Assembly (NCBI GenBank): GCA_002104945.1
Contig: MCFH01000095.1
Span: 1-64,000 of the forward strand
Reading direction: 5' to 3'
DNA: 64,000 bases
DNA from: Piromyces finnis
Taxonomy: Eukaryota > Neocallimastigomycota > Neocallimastigomycetes > Neocallimastigales > Neocallimastigaceae
Made by a program: the position numbers and the translations under genes. Below the pieces are notes generated by a model. It ran no database searches. It was not told where the DNA came from and saw only the letters and a list, made by a program, of their open reading frames with translations. Positions 24,430-38,137 of the stretch are shown here, piece by piece (within the stretch, counting starts at the first letter, position 1; every line of letters starts with the position of its first letter).

Positions 24430-27400
24430 ATCCATATTTAAAAAAGATAAGTACTATTCTAGGAATTTTACAATAGCATTAACGCTGAAAAAAAAGTATA
24501 TTCATTGAATTTATATTTAAATTTCTTTTTTCTACAACCTCCAATTCATTTATTCATTAAAATAGTTATCCCTATCCAATTTTATTCTTTAAAAATATTC
24601 CTTAATTATAATTATTGTGGGTTAGATTAAAATTTGATAATTTATGGTTAGAATGATTAGAATCTTTTTATTTTACTTCTGGATTATGAGGAATATTGTT
24701 TTATTACTCTACTTATTGACTAGTAATAAATTTAAGTTCTTTAAATACTTTTCAAAAGATTATAAAAAGAAAAATAATATTTATTTTAGTTTTATATATT
24801 TAAAAAAGTTAAAAAAAAAAAATGGTATTGTTTTTCCTCATAATTTCTTTTATTTCTTTTTTTTTTTTGAATTTTTGATATTAAAGGTAAATTTTTATTT
24901 TTTAAAACCTTTTTTTTTCTTTAATTCATCAATAAGCAAAATTATCGTATTGTTTCAACATCAAAAAGAAATAGATGATAATAATAACAATAAAAATAGT
25001 AAAATGACTTTTAATTACTTATAAGTATTAATATACTTTTATGTTTTAAATAAAACTAAATATCATAAAAGAAATGGTTTATAAATAAATTAATAAATAT
25101 GAATAAAAGATAATGATAAAGGATAACTATTTTTTTTTATTGAATAAAAGATAATATAATAAATGTCAATCATTCTTTTATTGATTTTATTTCCTTAAAG
25201 AATAACATTAAATATAAAAAATAATTATTATAATTTTTCAAATATTTTTTTATCCTTTTTTTTTTCAATAAAAAAAAAGTGTATAATTCATTTTGAAATA
25301 TATATATTATATATTCATTCCTTATTAATCTATATCTTTAACTCTTTAAAACTATGTCAATTTGAATGATAAATTGTTATAACTTTTTTTTTTCTTATAA
25401 TTTTACACTTGAATTCTTCATATCATTTTTAATTTTTCCTAGCCATTGCTATTTATTAATTGAACAATATATGTAATAATTGAATTAAACTATATATAGC
25501 AGTATATTGAGGTTTCTAGAGTAATTGTATTAAAAAAAAACATAATTATATAATCATGCATAATAAAGAAAATAAAACTTTTTATAGTAAAAAAAGGCTT
25601 TTTTTTTTCTGCATATAAAGCAGATATTTATAATTTTTTTTTTTTTTAAAATTCTCAAATCATTTGTTAAAATATAGATTCTCATTTTTTTTAGTCTTTT
25701 ATAAAGGGTTCTTTTTTTATTGATAAATAGTATGAAAGTAACATATAAATGACCTTTTCATTTTATCAAATATTAGTAAATAATTATAAAAATTCTTCAT
25801 TTTACTTATTGCTTCTTGGGTGTATGATGTATTTGGTGGATTTTCCAACAAACCAACAAAACCTCCATTAATGTATACATCATTTAATACAATTACATAA
25901 CATTATTACATTATCTCTTTTAATTTTTCTATTTTTAAAATTTATAAATGAACCAAATATATTAAAGTATAATGTATTATATGTATTATATATGAATTAA
26001 TTTAATTTAGAGTATGCTTAAAAGGTGACAAATAAATTAAAAAATAGTAAATTGATAAAATATTATTAAAAATTATTATATATAAAATAGTATATACATA
26101 ATATATTATTTAAACTTATTATATATATTAAAGTATATTTATAATATAATAAAGTGAATAACTGATAATCCAAAAATATAATATATTACAATATACTGTA
26201 ATATATTACACAATTATTTAAAAAGCAAAATAATTTATTGGTAAAATAAAATAGATAGGAAATTGAATGTTTCAATTTATTCGTATATATTCGTATATAT
26301 TATTGAAATATATTATAATTAATAAAATATATTAAATTAAATTTTTTATTTATCACCAAGCATTTTTTCCTTTTTCATGGTTTGGTGTTACCACGGCAAT
26401 TTATTTAACCATTCATTAATATGTTTATAATAATTTATTTAGATATTATTAATACATCCATTGATTATTTATATTTTTTATAGGTTTAAATAAATAGAAT
26501 AAAATTTTAAAGATAGCATCATTTTTCATCAATAAAATTATTTCGTCATAATTTTTTTATTTTAAAAAAAAGAATAAATTTTATTATTAATAATTATTAA
26601 TAAATTTTTAAAAAAAAGATATCAAAAATTAATTTTTTTATTCCTTTTTTTTTTTAAAATTTTTTTTATTTTATCATTTTTTAAAAGTTTATTATTTAAT
26701 TTATTGACAATATATTCTAATATAAAGTTACTATTTATTAAATTTATTAAATTATTAAATTTATAATAATAATAAAAAAATTCATTTTTAACCCAAAAAA
26801 AAAAAAAAAAATAAAGTCATCATCGTAAAAAAAGAAGTCATCGTTGGAAGTGAAAGAAAAAAAGTTGAATATTAGTTGAAAATCATTTTTTAGAATTAAT
26901 ACAAATAATACTTTTTAAATGTGGATGTAAGAAAGATTGTTGGTATTTTAAAATAAATTTAAAATTATAAAAGTTCTAGATAGAAATTTCAATTTTTATA
27001 AACCATGTTAAAAGAATGGATGAAAAAAAGATGAACCATTTAGTTTATTAATTTGATAAAAGATTTGAGGAAAGTTATGAAAAAAGTAAACTAAAACTTT
27101 CCTCAAATCTTTTATCAAATTAATAAAGATGATTAAAATTAAAAAATTGATTTTTAAAAATTTTAAATTTTAATACTAACAATGTTATTTATTTATACGT
27201 CATTTATATATGTTATATAGGTTTTTTTTTATAACAAAATAAATTAAAATTAAACTTTCGACGGTTTAAACAAAAAGTAAAATAATAATAATAAAAAAAT
27301 GATTTAATAAAGAGACAATAAATTTATTATTAATAAAGCATTATTAAAATAATAAAATCCAATTTAAAATGAAAAGAATTTTAGAACAAAAGTATTAATA

Positions 27401-28234
27401 AGTAAATTCAATTTGTTTTAAATCTTTTTTAATACGAAAAAAAATTCTTTTTTTTTTTTTTTAGAAATGAATTATTATTAAATAATATCTTTCAATGTAA
27501 GTATAGTAAAATAATAATAAAACATTTATAGGTAACTCTTTCATTAACTCTTTCTTTATTCTCTAATTATGACTATTAAATGTATTTCTACTTGTATATT
27601 TAAAAGGATATAAAGATTATTTATCAATCAATCAATAAATAAATATTTTTGTTATATGTATATAAACACCATATTCATTCATTAAAATAATATCTAAAAA
27701 TATCAAAAAAGAAAAACGAATTCATCAATAAAAGGAAATTAATATTCATTATAACACTATCTTTTTCATTTATTTTTTATTTTAATCGTATTAACATAAT
27801 TTATCTAGTTTCAACTTTTTTTCTCTTTAAAAAAAAAAAAAAAAAATCACTTGTTTTGGCAATAAAACCTAATCAACGAATTATTTATAATATCAAAAGT
27901 TACATATCAATCTATATAGTTTTTGTATTTTATTCGTAGATTATCAAATCATTAATATTTACTCAAAGGTATTTTTTTATTTTAAAAAATTCGAAATAAT
28001 ACAAAATCTATTATAGTAAAAGAAATAATTTTGGAAAAAAAAAAAACACTTTTAAAATAGAGTAGAACAATAATAATAATAATAAAAAAAGATTAAGGAT
28101 AAAATAGTTAAAAGAAATAATAAACAAAAAATAAAAGCAAAACAAACAAACAAACAAACAAACAAAAAAAAAAAAAAACGAAATACAAATAATTTTTAAC
28201 AAAATAGTATTAAAAGAAAAAATAATAGTAAAAA
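24430..28234. other. Intergenic, A+T-rich; perfect 33-bp inverted repeat
   Basis: Almost 4 kb without a convincing gene. A 126-codon ORF at 24.6-25.0 kb (+) is made of Phe/Lys/Ile/Asn with homopolymer runs and is not supported. The notable structure is the inverted repeat at 27044-27127. A (CAAA)n stretch lies at 28138-28164. Confidence 0.6.
27044..27127. repeat. Perfect 33-bp inverted repeat, 18-nt loop
   Basis: Arms 27044-27076 and 27095-27127 are exact reverse complements (core GATTTGAGGAAAGTT against AACTTTCCTCAAATC), separated by an 18-nt A-rich loop. The arms are mixed sequence rather than simple A/T repeat. Confidence 0.9.
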
Positions 28235-29638
28235 ATGGATTGTAAAGATTTAACTTGGATTCTATTTTGTGTCATTTGGATTGTTTGCTGTTTAGTTCCA
28301 TCGAGCGAAGCCTATGATGATAATTTATTTTCAGATACATTAATTGTCATTAAAGAAACAAATGAAACTATTCAGGTAATTTAATCATTATTGAAATAGT
28401 GTTAATGTATTAGATGATGTAACGTATAACCAAGTGCTATATTAATACTATTCATTTCCAATCTTTTTTTTTTTTAGAGTAAAATAGCTTCATTTGGTCC
28501 AAGAATATATGATGAAAGTATTGAAGGTATAATTGTTCCAATGTCAAAATTAGGTAATGAAAGGAAAGAAAACGGAGGTAGTACAGAACAAGAAGATAAT
28601 GAAGATGAAGATGAAGATCAATTAAATGAAAATAAAGATCACAATAACAAAAAAGATCAAGAATTATTATTAAGATATGGGTGTAGAGAAGTAACCGAAA
28701 AAGAAAAACAAATAATGTATGAAAATAACCCAAGAATTAAAAAAGAGAGATTCATTGCATTAGTAGAAAGAGGAGGATCATGTTCTTTTTCTGACAAAGT
28801 TCGTAATATGCAAAAAAGTGGGGCTAAAGCCGTTATCGTTGGTAATAATCGTAGTGACTTTCATTTAATTACTATGTATGCCAATGATGATACCTCAGAT
28901 ATCAACATTCCATCTGTTTTTATTCTTCAATATGATATGTTTGTTCTTAAAGAAGATGCTCCATATAAAGATATATATATTATTGAATCTGATACCGATT
29001 GGCCAGCACCAGCTGACATTTTTATGATTACTACTATGTTACCAATTATCTTTATTTTTGCAGTCTTTATTATTTTCAAGTTTAGAGTGGAGGCATCCGA
29101 GGCTAATTTACATAATGAATCTAATGCTAGTCTTGGTGCTGCCACACAAGAAGAAGTCGAAGCCTTACCAATCAAGGTATTTAGCATGGAAAAGAAAAAG
29201 GAAAATGATCCTGAGACTTGCGCTGTATGTATTGATGATTTCCAAGATGGAGATAAACTTCGTGTTTTACCATGTCGTCATGAATATCATGTTGAATGTA
29301 TTGATTTATGGCTTACAACTAGAAAAAGTTTTTGTCCAATTTGTAAACGTTGCATTAATGATGATGATGCCGATGAAAATACACCACTTTTAGGGGGTAG
29401 CTCTTCTACGAATAATAGTTATAGTACAGATGGTCAAAGCTTATCTTCCCTTCATTCAAATAATCATATTATTGATATTGATTCTGAAGAAGGAAATGAA
29501 GAAGAAAATAACTTTCAACAGAATAGTGTAGATCCTTCCTCCACAACATCACAAGAAGAAATCATTCAACCTATCGAGGTGGAGGATGATAATTCTAGTG
29601 ACAACGAACCTTTAATTAATTTAGTTACTCGTTCATAA
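28235..29638 (+). CDS. PA-TM-RING E3 ubiquitin ligase (RNF13/RNF167-like)
   Basis: Exons 28235-28375 and 28478-29638 (donor GTAATT, poly-T then TTTAG acceptor, phase 0) encode 433 residues. Residues 1-26 are a signal peptide (MDCKDLTWILFCVIWIVCCL). A protease-associated domain follows to about residue 215 (IALVERGGSCSFSDKVRN, GAKAVIVGNN, IPSVFILQYD), interrupted near 75-110 by an acidic Asn/Glu insert. One membrane helix lies at about 227-250 (MITTMLPIIFIFAVFIIFKF). A RING-H2 finger lies at about 294-336 (CAVCIDDF ... LPCRHEYHVECIDLWL ... CPICKR; C-x2-C, C-x1-H-x2-H order as in RING-H2). The Ser/Asn/Glu tail is soluble. The architecture matches endosomal/lysosomal ligases that tag membrane proteins: the PA domain faces the lumen and the RING the cytosol. 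Family is clear; substrate unknown. Confidence 0.93.
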
Positions 29639-30563
29639 TTTTTTTAAAAAAAAATTTTTTTTTTTGATAGTTGGATTTCTTTTTTTTTTTTTTTCTTTAT
29701 TTTCTAGAATAAATTTTTTTTAAAAAAAATAACGAACCAAACCAAAAACAACACTATACAAATACTATATATATAAAAAGAAAGGAAAAAATAATACCAA
29801 AAATAAATAATTTATTTTTCTTTTTCTTTTCTTTTTTTTTTTTTTTTTTTTAATTATTTTATTCATTTTCTTTAACACCTTTTTTTTTTTTTTTTTACCT
29901 CTATTTTTTCTAAAAAAAAAAAAAAAAAAAAAAAAAAGTAGATAATAATAGTAATATCATTTTTTTAACGATAATAATAAAAGAAAAATAGTTTAAAAGT
30001 AAAATAAAATAATTCAATTATTATTTTATATATCATTTTATGATTTAATGATGTCTTTTATATTTTATTTTTGATAATTTATTTACTATTTACTATTATT
30101 AAACTACAATTTTGATTCAACCATAAAAAAAAAAAAAAATAAAATAAAATAAACAGTAATAATAAAAACTAAAAGGAAAAAGAAATATATATATTTATAG
30201 AAACTTTTTATTATTAGATTTTTTTTATTAGCGTGTTAGATTTACTTTTTTAGTATTATTTATTTTATTTTTTAAAAAATATAAACATGATAAATATATT
30301 AAAAAAAAGAACATAAAACTATGAAATGTATTAAAAAAAGTGGTATTACTATTGAATATAGTATTAATAATGAAAAATAAAAAAAAAAATAGTTTTAGAT
30401 ATTTTAATTATTTCAGATAGTTAAAAGAAAGTAAAAAAAAGAAAAAAAAAATAAAAAATAAAAAATAGCTTGGGTAAAATAAAAGAACCATATCATATTA
30501 AATCATTAATAGCAATATATATAATAGTAGAATAAATGGTGATAATTATTTTTTACTTTTCAC
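29639..30563. other. Convergent intergenic spacer, no gene seen
   Basis: Between the 3' ends of the RING ligase and POP4 genes. Rich in long T and A runs (29686-29700, 29831-29850, 29881-29900, 29912-29938), with nothing coding. Confidence 0.7.
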
Positions 30564-31207
30564 TTATAAATCTACAATTGATTTTACTTTGAATTTTTTG
30601 GAAATTCTTTCTCCTGTACGAACCTTGAAATTATCACCATAAATATTAAATAAAAGTTTATCATAATTAATAGTAAAGACAGAATGTGCTTTTGGTATAA
30701 CTTTTTTTTTTTTTTTTATAAAAAATAATTATATATTATACATTAATAATAATGTGTAGAATAATTATTGTTAATAACAATATTACTATAATAAGAGTGT
30801 ATAATTTATCTGAAAAAATAAAATTGCTATTATTCTTATTAATAATAATAATAATAAAAAAAAAGAGAAATACATACTTAATAAACGATTACTTTTAGTA
30901 ATAATATTAAAGGTATTTTCTGTTTCTTTTAACACTATTCCTGATTTTCCAATGTAGGAAGGACATTTTGATTGAACCACTTTTTTATATATATATTTAT
31001 ACATATATATTTTTTTCTTAGTATATAAAAATTAAAATTAATAAAATTGTTTTTTTTTTTTTATTATTTACCTGTTATTATTGAACCATGAAAATCTGCT
31101 TTTAAAAGTTTTGAATAAATAAGACTATAATTTGTAGTGGAAATTTCTCCTAATAATTCTTTCATGTATTGTTTCCAAAGTTGATGAAGAGATATATATA
31201 AATCAAA

Positions 31208-31238
<31 letters not shown>

Positions 31239-31682
31239 TTAATACAGAATTGAAAAAAAATTTTTTTTATTATATTATTGATAAATGCTTATGTTATGTC
31301 TATATTTTAATATTATTTACTTTCTTGCTTCCATTGGGATTTCCCACATTCCAGACTTTTTTCTTTCACGTCTAGACATTAAATGCTTTTTTCCTGCACG
31401 CTTTAATAATTTTTTTTCACGCTTTTCACGTGTTTTTTGTTCTTTTTGTTGATCACTTAAAGGGAAATTTTCTAAAGGAACTTGTTTACGTTTTTCTACT
31501 TTAGCGTCATATACATTTTCGGCTTGTTGATCGTTATATGAATAGGATATTGTGGCTGAATTATTTGAATAAGTGGTTGGTGTAGTTAATATGCCTTTAA
31601 TAAATCCTGGTAAAAATTCTTTATTATTGGTATTGTTTTCTGAAGAATTGGCATTCTTTTTTTTTATAAGAATTATTTTCAT
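30564..31682 (-). CDS. POP4: RNase P/MRP protein subunit Pop4/Rpp29
   Basis: Four exons: 31682-31321, 31208-31072, 30979-30878 and 30700-30564, phases consistent, 245 residues. The N-terminal third is polar, ending in a basic block (KKLLKRAGKKHLMSRRERKK) and GMWEIPMEARKFDLYISLHQ then LWKQYMKELL, the conserved entry to the Rpp29/Pop4 fold. Then come LIYSKLLKADFHGSIIT, QSKCPSYIGKSGIVLKETEN, IIPKAHSVFTINYDKLLFNI, YGDNFKVRTGERISKKFK and VKSIVDL, the Sm-like beta-barrel core. The protein is an RNA-binding subunit of nuclear RNase P (tRNA 5'-end maturation) and RNase MRP (rRNA processing). The start is the first ATG; an upstream small spliced ORF on the same strand does not join it in phase. Exon order and junctions match the family without gaps. 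Confidence 0.92.
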
Positions 31683-31970
31683 GAGTATTATAGTTATTTA
31701 GTGGTTTTTTTTATTATAAAAAATATTTATAAACGAAAAAAGATTTAATAATGAAATTTATTAAAATTTGAAAAATTGGTTATAAAAATGAAATTTGACA
31801 AAATTTAAATTATATATATTCTATTCATATTAAATAATACTATTGTCGAAATTTCAAAAACCATTTATTTTATATATTTCCTTGTTTTTTTTCTTTCTTT
31901 TTTTCTTTAAAAAAAAAAAGATGAATTTTGTTCCCATTTGAATTTCGAAATGTAATATATATATATATAT

Positions 31971-32275
31971 TCATAATTTAATTATAGATATTGTAATAAT
32001 TACGTATTTCTTATTATCCTGTTTAATATTTTCAGGTAATTTTGAGTAAAGACCTTTTTCAGTGATACCTTTCACTTTACTATTTGCTATAGCCAACCAA
32101 CAAAATATATTGTAAAAAAAAAAAAATTAATAATAGATACACATATATAAAAAAAATATAAAAACATAAAATGAAAATATAAAATTAATAACTATTTCAT
32201 GTTATATTATTTAACTGTTATTTTACTCTCTTTTATATACACATTTTAAACTATACCTTTTTTATCAATATCCAT
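31971..32275 (-). CDS. Candidate small spliced ORF (unknown)
   Basis: ATG at 32275 opens MDIDKK; a GTATAG donor (32256) and a CTATAG acceptor (32087) join in phase to NSKVKGITEKGLYSKLPENI and a short tail ending at 31971. This gives 44 residues in all if no further intron is used. The KxxNxKxxxITxxG pattern vaguely recalls the cytosolic part of RAMP4/SERP-type ER proteins, but the expected membrane helix is missing, or lies in an exon I could not find. Weakly supported. Confidence 0.3.
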
Positions 32276-33315
32276 TGCTTTTAAATTTCAAATCAATAGC
32301 TTTTTTTTTTTTTTTCTTTAATTTGGTATAATAGGAATTATTATTTTTTTAATTTTTGAAAATAAATCTATTAATTTGATTGGTTAAAATCGAATTGTAA
32401 AAATGGAATATATATTTTATTTTTTTTTTTAAAAAAAAAACAAGTTGCCTTTTAACAAAGAATAAAGAAATAAATGAATTTTTTAATTCTTTATGAATTC
32501 ATCTTTCCCTTTCCTTTTTATAAAATATTAAAAACAAAACTTTAATAGAGTGTGTTTCCTTAAAAAACAAAAACAAGCAAACAAATAAACAAAAGGAAAA
32601 TTCCTTTCATTACTAAAATATTTTGTAAATTTGTAAAATCATTTGAAACTATAAAATAATCTTTAACTATCCTTTCCATGATGGTGTTTAAAAGTGTCTA
32701 TAATGACTTTTTTTTTTTTTTTTTTTTAAAAAAAGAAAAATGCTATAGAGGTATTTATTAATTCATAATGCTTTTTTTTTTTTTTATTTAATTTTAATTT
32801 TTTTTTTATATTTTATTTTATTAATTTTTCTTTTAAAAAAAATATAAAAGAAAAGTAATTTTCCTTTTTTTTTTTTTAATCACTTTGATTTTTTTTTCTT
32901 TTTTAAATCCTTCTTCCCTTTATTGATAGAATTAATTCGTATTCTTTATTTTTATTTTGTTATCTAATCTAATGTGTATTTATATAAAAATTAATGAATT
33001 TCATCATTTCTATTTATTTTTTTTCTTTCTTTTCTTTTTCTTTTTTTTTTCCTCTTCTTTTCCCTTTTTTTTTTTTAATAGATTTAATAAGATATTTAAA
33101 TCCTTTATTATAAAGTAATACTATGCATTATTGTATTTTGCGATATATATAATTTATTAATGTTAATAATTTTGAATAATTTGTGTGTGTGTATATAAGT
33201 ATGTGTGGATTAGGGGTGTTAAAAAAATAAAAAAAAAAAAAAAAGATTATTTTTTTAATGAGAATGATGCTTAATTCATTCGTGCATGACTAAAAATTAG
33301 AGTGTGTTTTGTAGC
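32276..33315. other. Intergenic, no gene seen
   Basis: Spacer between the small ORF and the 3' end of TIM44, with poly-T/poly-A runs and a pyrimidine-rich stretch at 33010-33075. A short (GT)n lies at 33181-33192. Confidence 0.7.
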
Positions 33316-35147
33316 TTAGAAACCACTAGAACTTTGTTGTTTAGCTAAATCAATTATTATCCATCCTTCAGTTCTTGGATCAATCTTTCTCTTTGGATCA
33401 ACAAATTGTGATTTTGAGAAGACAACTGCATAAATACAATGTTGAATATTATCCTATTCATAAAAAAATTTTTTTTTTTTTAAATTTAAAAGAATAGTAG
33501 AAATGGTAAAAAAAAAAAAAAGTAGATTTTTATTAGTAACAATAGATTATAATTTCGCTTATAAAAATATGAAGGACTACTAAATATATTAATTGATGCT
33601 TATTATAACTTACTTCCTTTCCGACAACAACCTTGCCATCCTTGTCACTAAAGGCTAAAATTTCTTGAGTATTGAAACTTAATACTAATACGGGTGTGTC
33701 ATTTTCTAAAAATTTGGCTTGATTTAATTCAAGATTACGAAGTTCAATTAATTTACATTTAGTGGTTAATCCTTGAGCTTTTTGAGCTTCTAATCCAGCA
33801 TTAAGAACATTAAAGGTCTAAAAAAATTTTTAATGATTGCAAAAAAAAAAAAAAGTTAAAATAAAGATATCATTTTTTATTTTACTTAATATCTGGTATA
33901 AATATAATGATAATAGTGAAATAACATTAATTATAATATCAATACTACTACTACTACTACTAATATTACTATTACCACCATTAATAATATTATTATAATA
34001 TGCACTTCTAATTCTATTATTATTCATACTTACAACTTCACCACACCACTTCTTTACAGTTTCAACATCACCAGTAAGATAGGCTTCTAAAACTTCTGGA
34101 AGGTAAAGCATTTGACAATCTTTAATGAATTTTTCAATAGAAAAACCTGGATGAACACTGCAAAAATGCTTAACTGTTTTGGACATTTCAGATTCTTCAA
34201 ACATACCTTGTAATCTTCCAGCAATGTTTCTAAAACTATCCATTAAAGGTCCATCTTGATCATCTAAATAGTTTTTAAATTGTTCATATTTTTGTGCAAT
34301 AGAACTGTTATTTTTAAAGTTGTAGGTGAAACGCTTGAAAAATGGCATTTTATATAAAACCATGGCAGAGCCAGCATTTTCATTAGATTCCATATATTTA
34401 ACCTTTGAAAATTTTTGTGAAGCAAGTCTTTTCTTGAAAATAACTTCACGTTCTTCTTTAGAAAGTGTTTCATTATACCGTGCGGTAGATGAGGTACTAG
34501 TAATTATATTGGATACATGATGAATGGTATTTGTAATTGGATTATCAACAAATGGATGACTTATCTATATTGAGTTATAATATTTCAATGATTATTTCAA
34601 CAATTTTTTTTTTATTTTAGTTGTATATGAATGGTTTATATTAAATGTAATATTCAATGCCAATTCCAAAAATTATAATTTAATTTAAATATATTTATTA
34701 TTAGTTTATATATTATTATTTTATATATATTTTTTATTTATATTATTAATCGTCTATCCAATTACTACTCGTAACATATATAATAACTACCTTTAAAATG
34801 GTATTTCCAAAATGTTCACAATTTTCTTGCATCTTTTTTAAACTTTGTTGAACACTTTCACTTTCTATATAATTATGAACATTTTTTTTGGTATTTTGAA
34901 TTTTTACTTTTGTCTTTTTAGCAGTAGATTTTACTAATTTGACCGGGGCTGTCTTAGATATAACATCAGCCCTTTTAGAAAAATAATCTACAGATTCTCT
35001 GAATTCCTTATTTTCTTTGGATTGACGTTTTAATGAATTGGAGAATTCAGCAAAAACATTAACATTACGTCTTTGATGAACTATTTCATTTAATATTAAA
35101 GAATTAGTAATACTTTTATTCACTTGTAATACAGATGTAGATAACAT
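33316..35147 (-). CDS. TIM44: Mitochondrial/hydrogenosomal import motor subunit TIM44
   Basis: Four exons: 35147-34791, 34564-34034, 33817-33614 and 33453-33316, all phase 0 with donors GTAGTT, GTAAGT and GTAAGT, 409 residues. The N-terminus is basic and Ser-rich, fitting a targeting presequence, followed by a Lys-rich helical region that in TIM44 contacts mtHsp70. The C-terminal Tim44 domain has DQDGPLMDSFRNIAGRLQGM, FCSVHPGFSIEKFIKDCQML, YLPEVLEAYLTGDVETVKKW, CGEV, then TFNVLNAGLEAQKAQGL, LVLSFNTQEI and TEGWIIIDLAKQQSSSGF. TIM44 tethers mtHsp70 to the TIM23 channel on the matrix side. Gut fungi have hydrogenosomes instead of respiring mitochondria, so here it probably serves hydrogenosome import (inference). 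It is a little short of many fungal TIM44 proteins, mostly in the N-terminal third. Confidence 0.93.
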
Positions 35148-36116
35148 ATTGAGTGTATTTATTGAATAAATAAATTAAAATTAAAACAATATTATGAAAA
35201 AAATTATTCTCTTCTTTTTTTTCTATAGAGTGTTGGCTATTATATTATTAAATTAATCTTTTGCTAAAAGTTTTTTTTCTTTCTTTCTTTTTTTTTTTTT
35301 TTAATGAATGAATTTTGAAATTGAATAGTAAATGAAATTTTAAAAAATAAAATAAATGAAAAAATATAAAGTTAACTTCATAAAATAAATAATCACAACA
35401 ATATTATTATATATTTTAATATTATAATATATTATATATATAATTTACCTTTTCCCCACCAAAGCTTAGTTTTTAAATTATCAATTTTGATTTTTGTAAA
35501 GAATTAAAGAAACGATTAATTAGATGTTAAAAAAAAAAGGTAAAATTTAAGAAAAAAAAAAAAAATACTACTACTACTAATAAATATATAATAATATTAT
35601 ACCTTTTATATTTTTTTTTTTACTATAAATATAAATGTAAAAAAGCTTTCTTTTTTAATATTTTATTATAACAAATGTGTTAATAATAATAATAATAAAA
35701 ATTATTTCAATGGTAAAAAAGATAAAAAAAAAAAAAAAGTGCTTTGTTAATGTATTCTTCTGCTTCAATTTATTATTAATGTATTTACATACATTTTCAT
35801 TAGAATTAAAATATATTATTGGTTAATAACAATACAACAATGTACATTAACACATCTATTTGATGTTTAAAAAATAAAAAAAATAATAGAATCCTATCCA
35901 ATAAAATTTAAAGAATAAAAAATATTCATCCATATTACAGGAAATGTTCGATAAATAATAAAAAATAAATGAATGAATAAATAAATCAATAAGTAAAAAT
36001 TAATAAATCAATCAATAAATGAATGAACGAATAAATATATGAGTTGAAAATAAATAGTACTTTGGTGGGGAATAAATGAAATTATGAATTTTAAATTAAG
36101 AATGATTTAATAGTGT
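35148..36116. other. Intergenic, no gene seen
   Basis: Upstream of TIM44 and downstream of the beta-helix receptor. Contains AATA/AATG-rich stretches at 35930-36050 and A/T homopolymers only. Confidence 0.7.
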
Positions 36117-37969
36117 TTATATAATAAATTTCATAGTATTCTTGCTATTCTTTCTCACATATTTAAATTTTCCATCAGAAAATTGGATAAATTTTGAGCA
36201 AAATTTATAAAAACTTAAATAGTTATTGACAATTTCTTCTTCTCCGTTAGCTTCTTTATTACAACCACAGGAATACGAATTATGCTCTAGACATTTTTCA
36301 ATGGAAACTGAATTAAAGTAGTATTTAAAGTCATTTCCCTTTTTACTTATTATGTAGTATATTTTTTCATAGGTATAGAGTATTAATATTATAAAATAAC
36401 ATAATTCGTTGATTATCGAATTACATATGTTGTATAAATTATTATTGTTCATAAATGATAAATAAGTGATTATCTATAAAGTATCATATAAATCAATAAT
36501 GTATGTTAGAATAATAATAAATGACATAACTCGTATATATAATTATTATTATAAGGATCAACAATATTTATATATATATATTTATTACATTGATTAAAGG
36601 TCCAAAAGAGAGCCATATTATTGATATATACAATATATTTTTTAAACATTTGAATATATATACATAGTTCCAAACTTTTGTGACTTTCGCCGTAAGATAT
36701 ATGATTATTATAAATTCTGAGCAATTAAAAATGAAATTCAGTTCTTGTAATGGACATTTATATATCCATTTTCCATCGTATTCTTGTACATAGATATCAT
36801 CTTTGGTTTTATAATAAATGATTGAGCCTGCTATTACTAATAAAAATAAAGTATATAAAATAATAAGTTCGGTGAATAATGAATGAATATTTGACACCAG
36901 CTTATTTAAGCTTTTTATGTCATTATTATCTTCAGTTTTTTTTTTGAATAATGAATATTTTGATAGATTGTATTTTTTCTTTGGAAATTGGTGTATTGAT
37001 GATTTATTTTCTTGATTTTTGTTTTGAATTTGATTTAATTCATTTTCAATATTCAATAACATTTTTTCATTTAATATTGTAGAAGCAATTGGGTTTTGTT
37101 CATAAAATAATTCAATATTATTATGTCTTTCATATGATTTTACATTTAGATACAGCTGTAGTTCACCTTTTCTTACACCTAACTCACATCCCGTTAATGT
37201 ATAAATTAAAGATAGGATATAGATTAACAAAACACCACAATGTCTTAAAAGAATATTTAGTGAACAACTAAAAAAACTATGGAAAACATTAAAATTGCAG
37301 CTTATATAAAATAATAAAAGACCAAAGAGTACCATTTGTAATTTTATATACCCAGTATCTTCAATAATTTTTACATGTCTATTTAGATAGTTAAAGATCA
37401 TTACACTAAGAATGATCAATATAATTGGGGTAGTAATGATAGTGTTATATTTAAATCTGATAATAATTATAAAAAAAAAATAATATATTAACAATTATAT
37501 TGTAGTAATAATAGTTTAAAATGCTAATATTTATTTATTCATGATTTACTTTAAAGGTGAATAATCCATAACATGACAATCCTTTCCTTTCCATCCATTG
37601 ACACACTGACATTTATTGTACAATACATTATTTATATTTGTAATATTACTACTTTTTAGACAAAGTGCTCTTCCACTTGAAACAGGACAATTGCTATTGC
37701 ATATAGGATCTTCACATTGATAAAATCCATTTTTGCCTACAATTTTTATTTGTCCTGATTTACAATCATTGATTTTAAAGGAAATATTTTCTAAATCAAA
37801 TTTAACATTAAAATCATTGTTTTCTAATAAAGCTAATTGGAAATCAACAGTAGTTGGATTAGTAGTGTATATTTTAAAATGATTTAATTCACATTGTCCT
37901 AGTTAATAGTTATATTATTCATGTACATATTAATTTAAAATAAATTATTATTATTATTATTAATATTAA

Positions 37970-38059
<90 letters not shown>

Positions 38060-38064
38060 ATTAA

Positions 38065-38137
<73 letters not shown>

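Noticed and set aside
24644-25024. 126-codon ORF
   Set aside because: Phe/Lys/Ile/Asn composition with homopolymer runs; no motif and no splice context.
31317-32275. Joining the small 32-kb ORF to POP4 as its first exons
   Set aside because: No acceptor AG lies just before the POP4 start and phases do not match; POP4 has its own plausible ATG.
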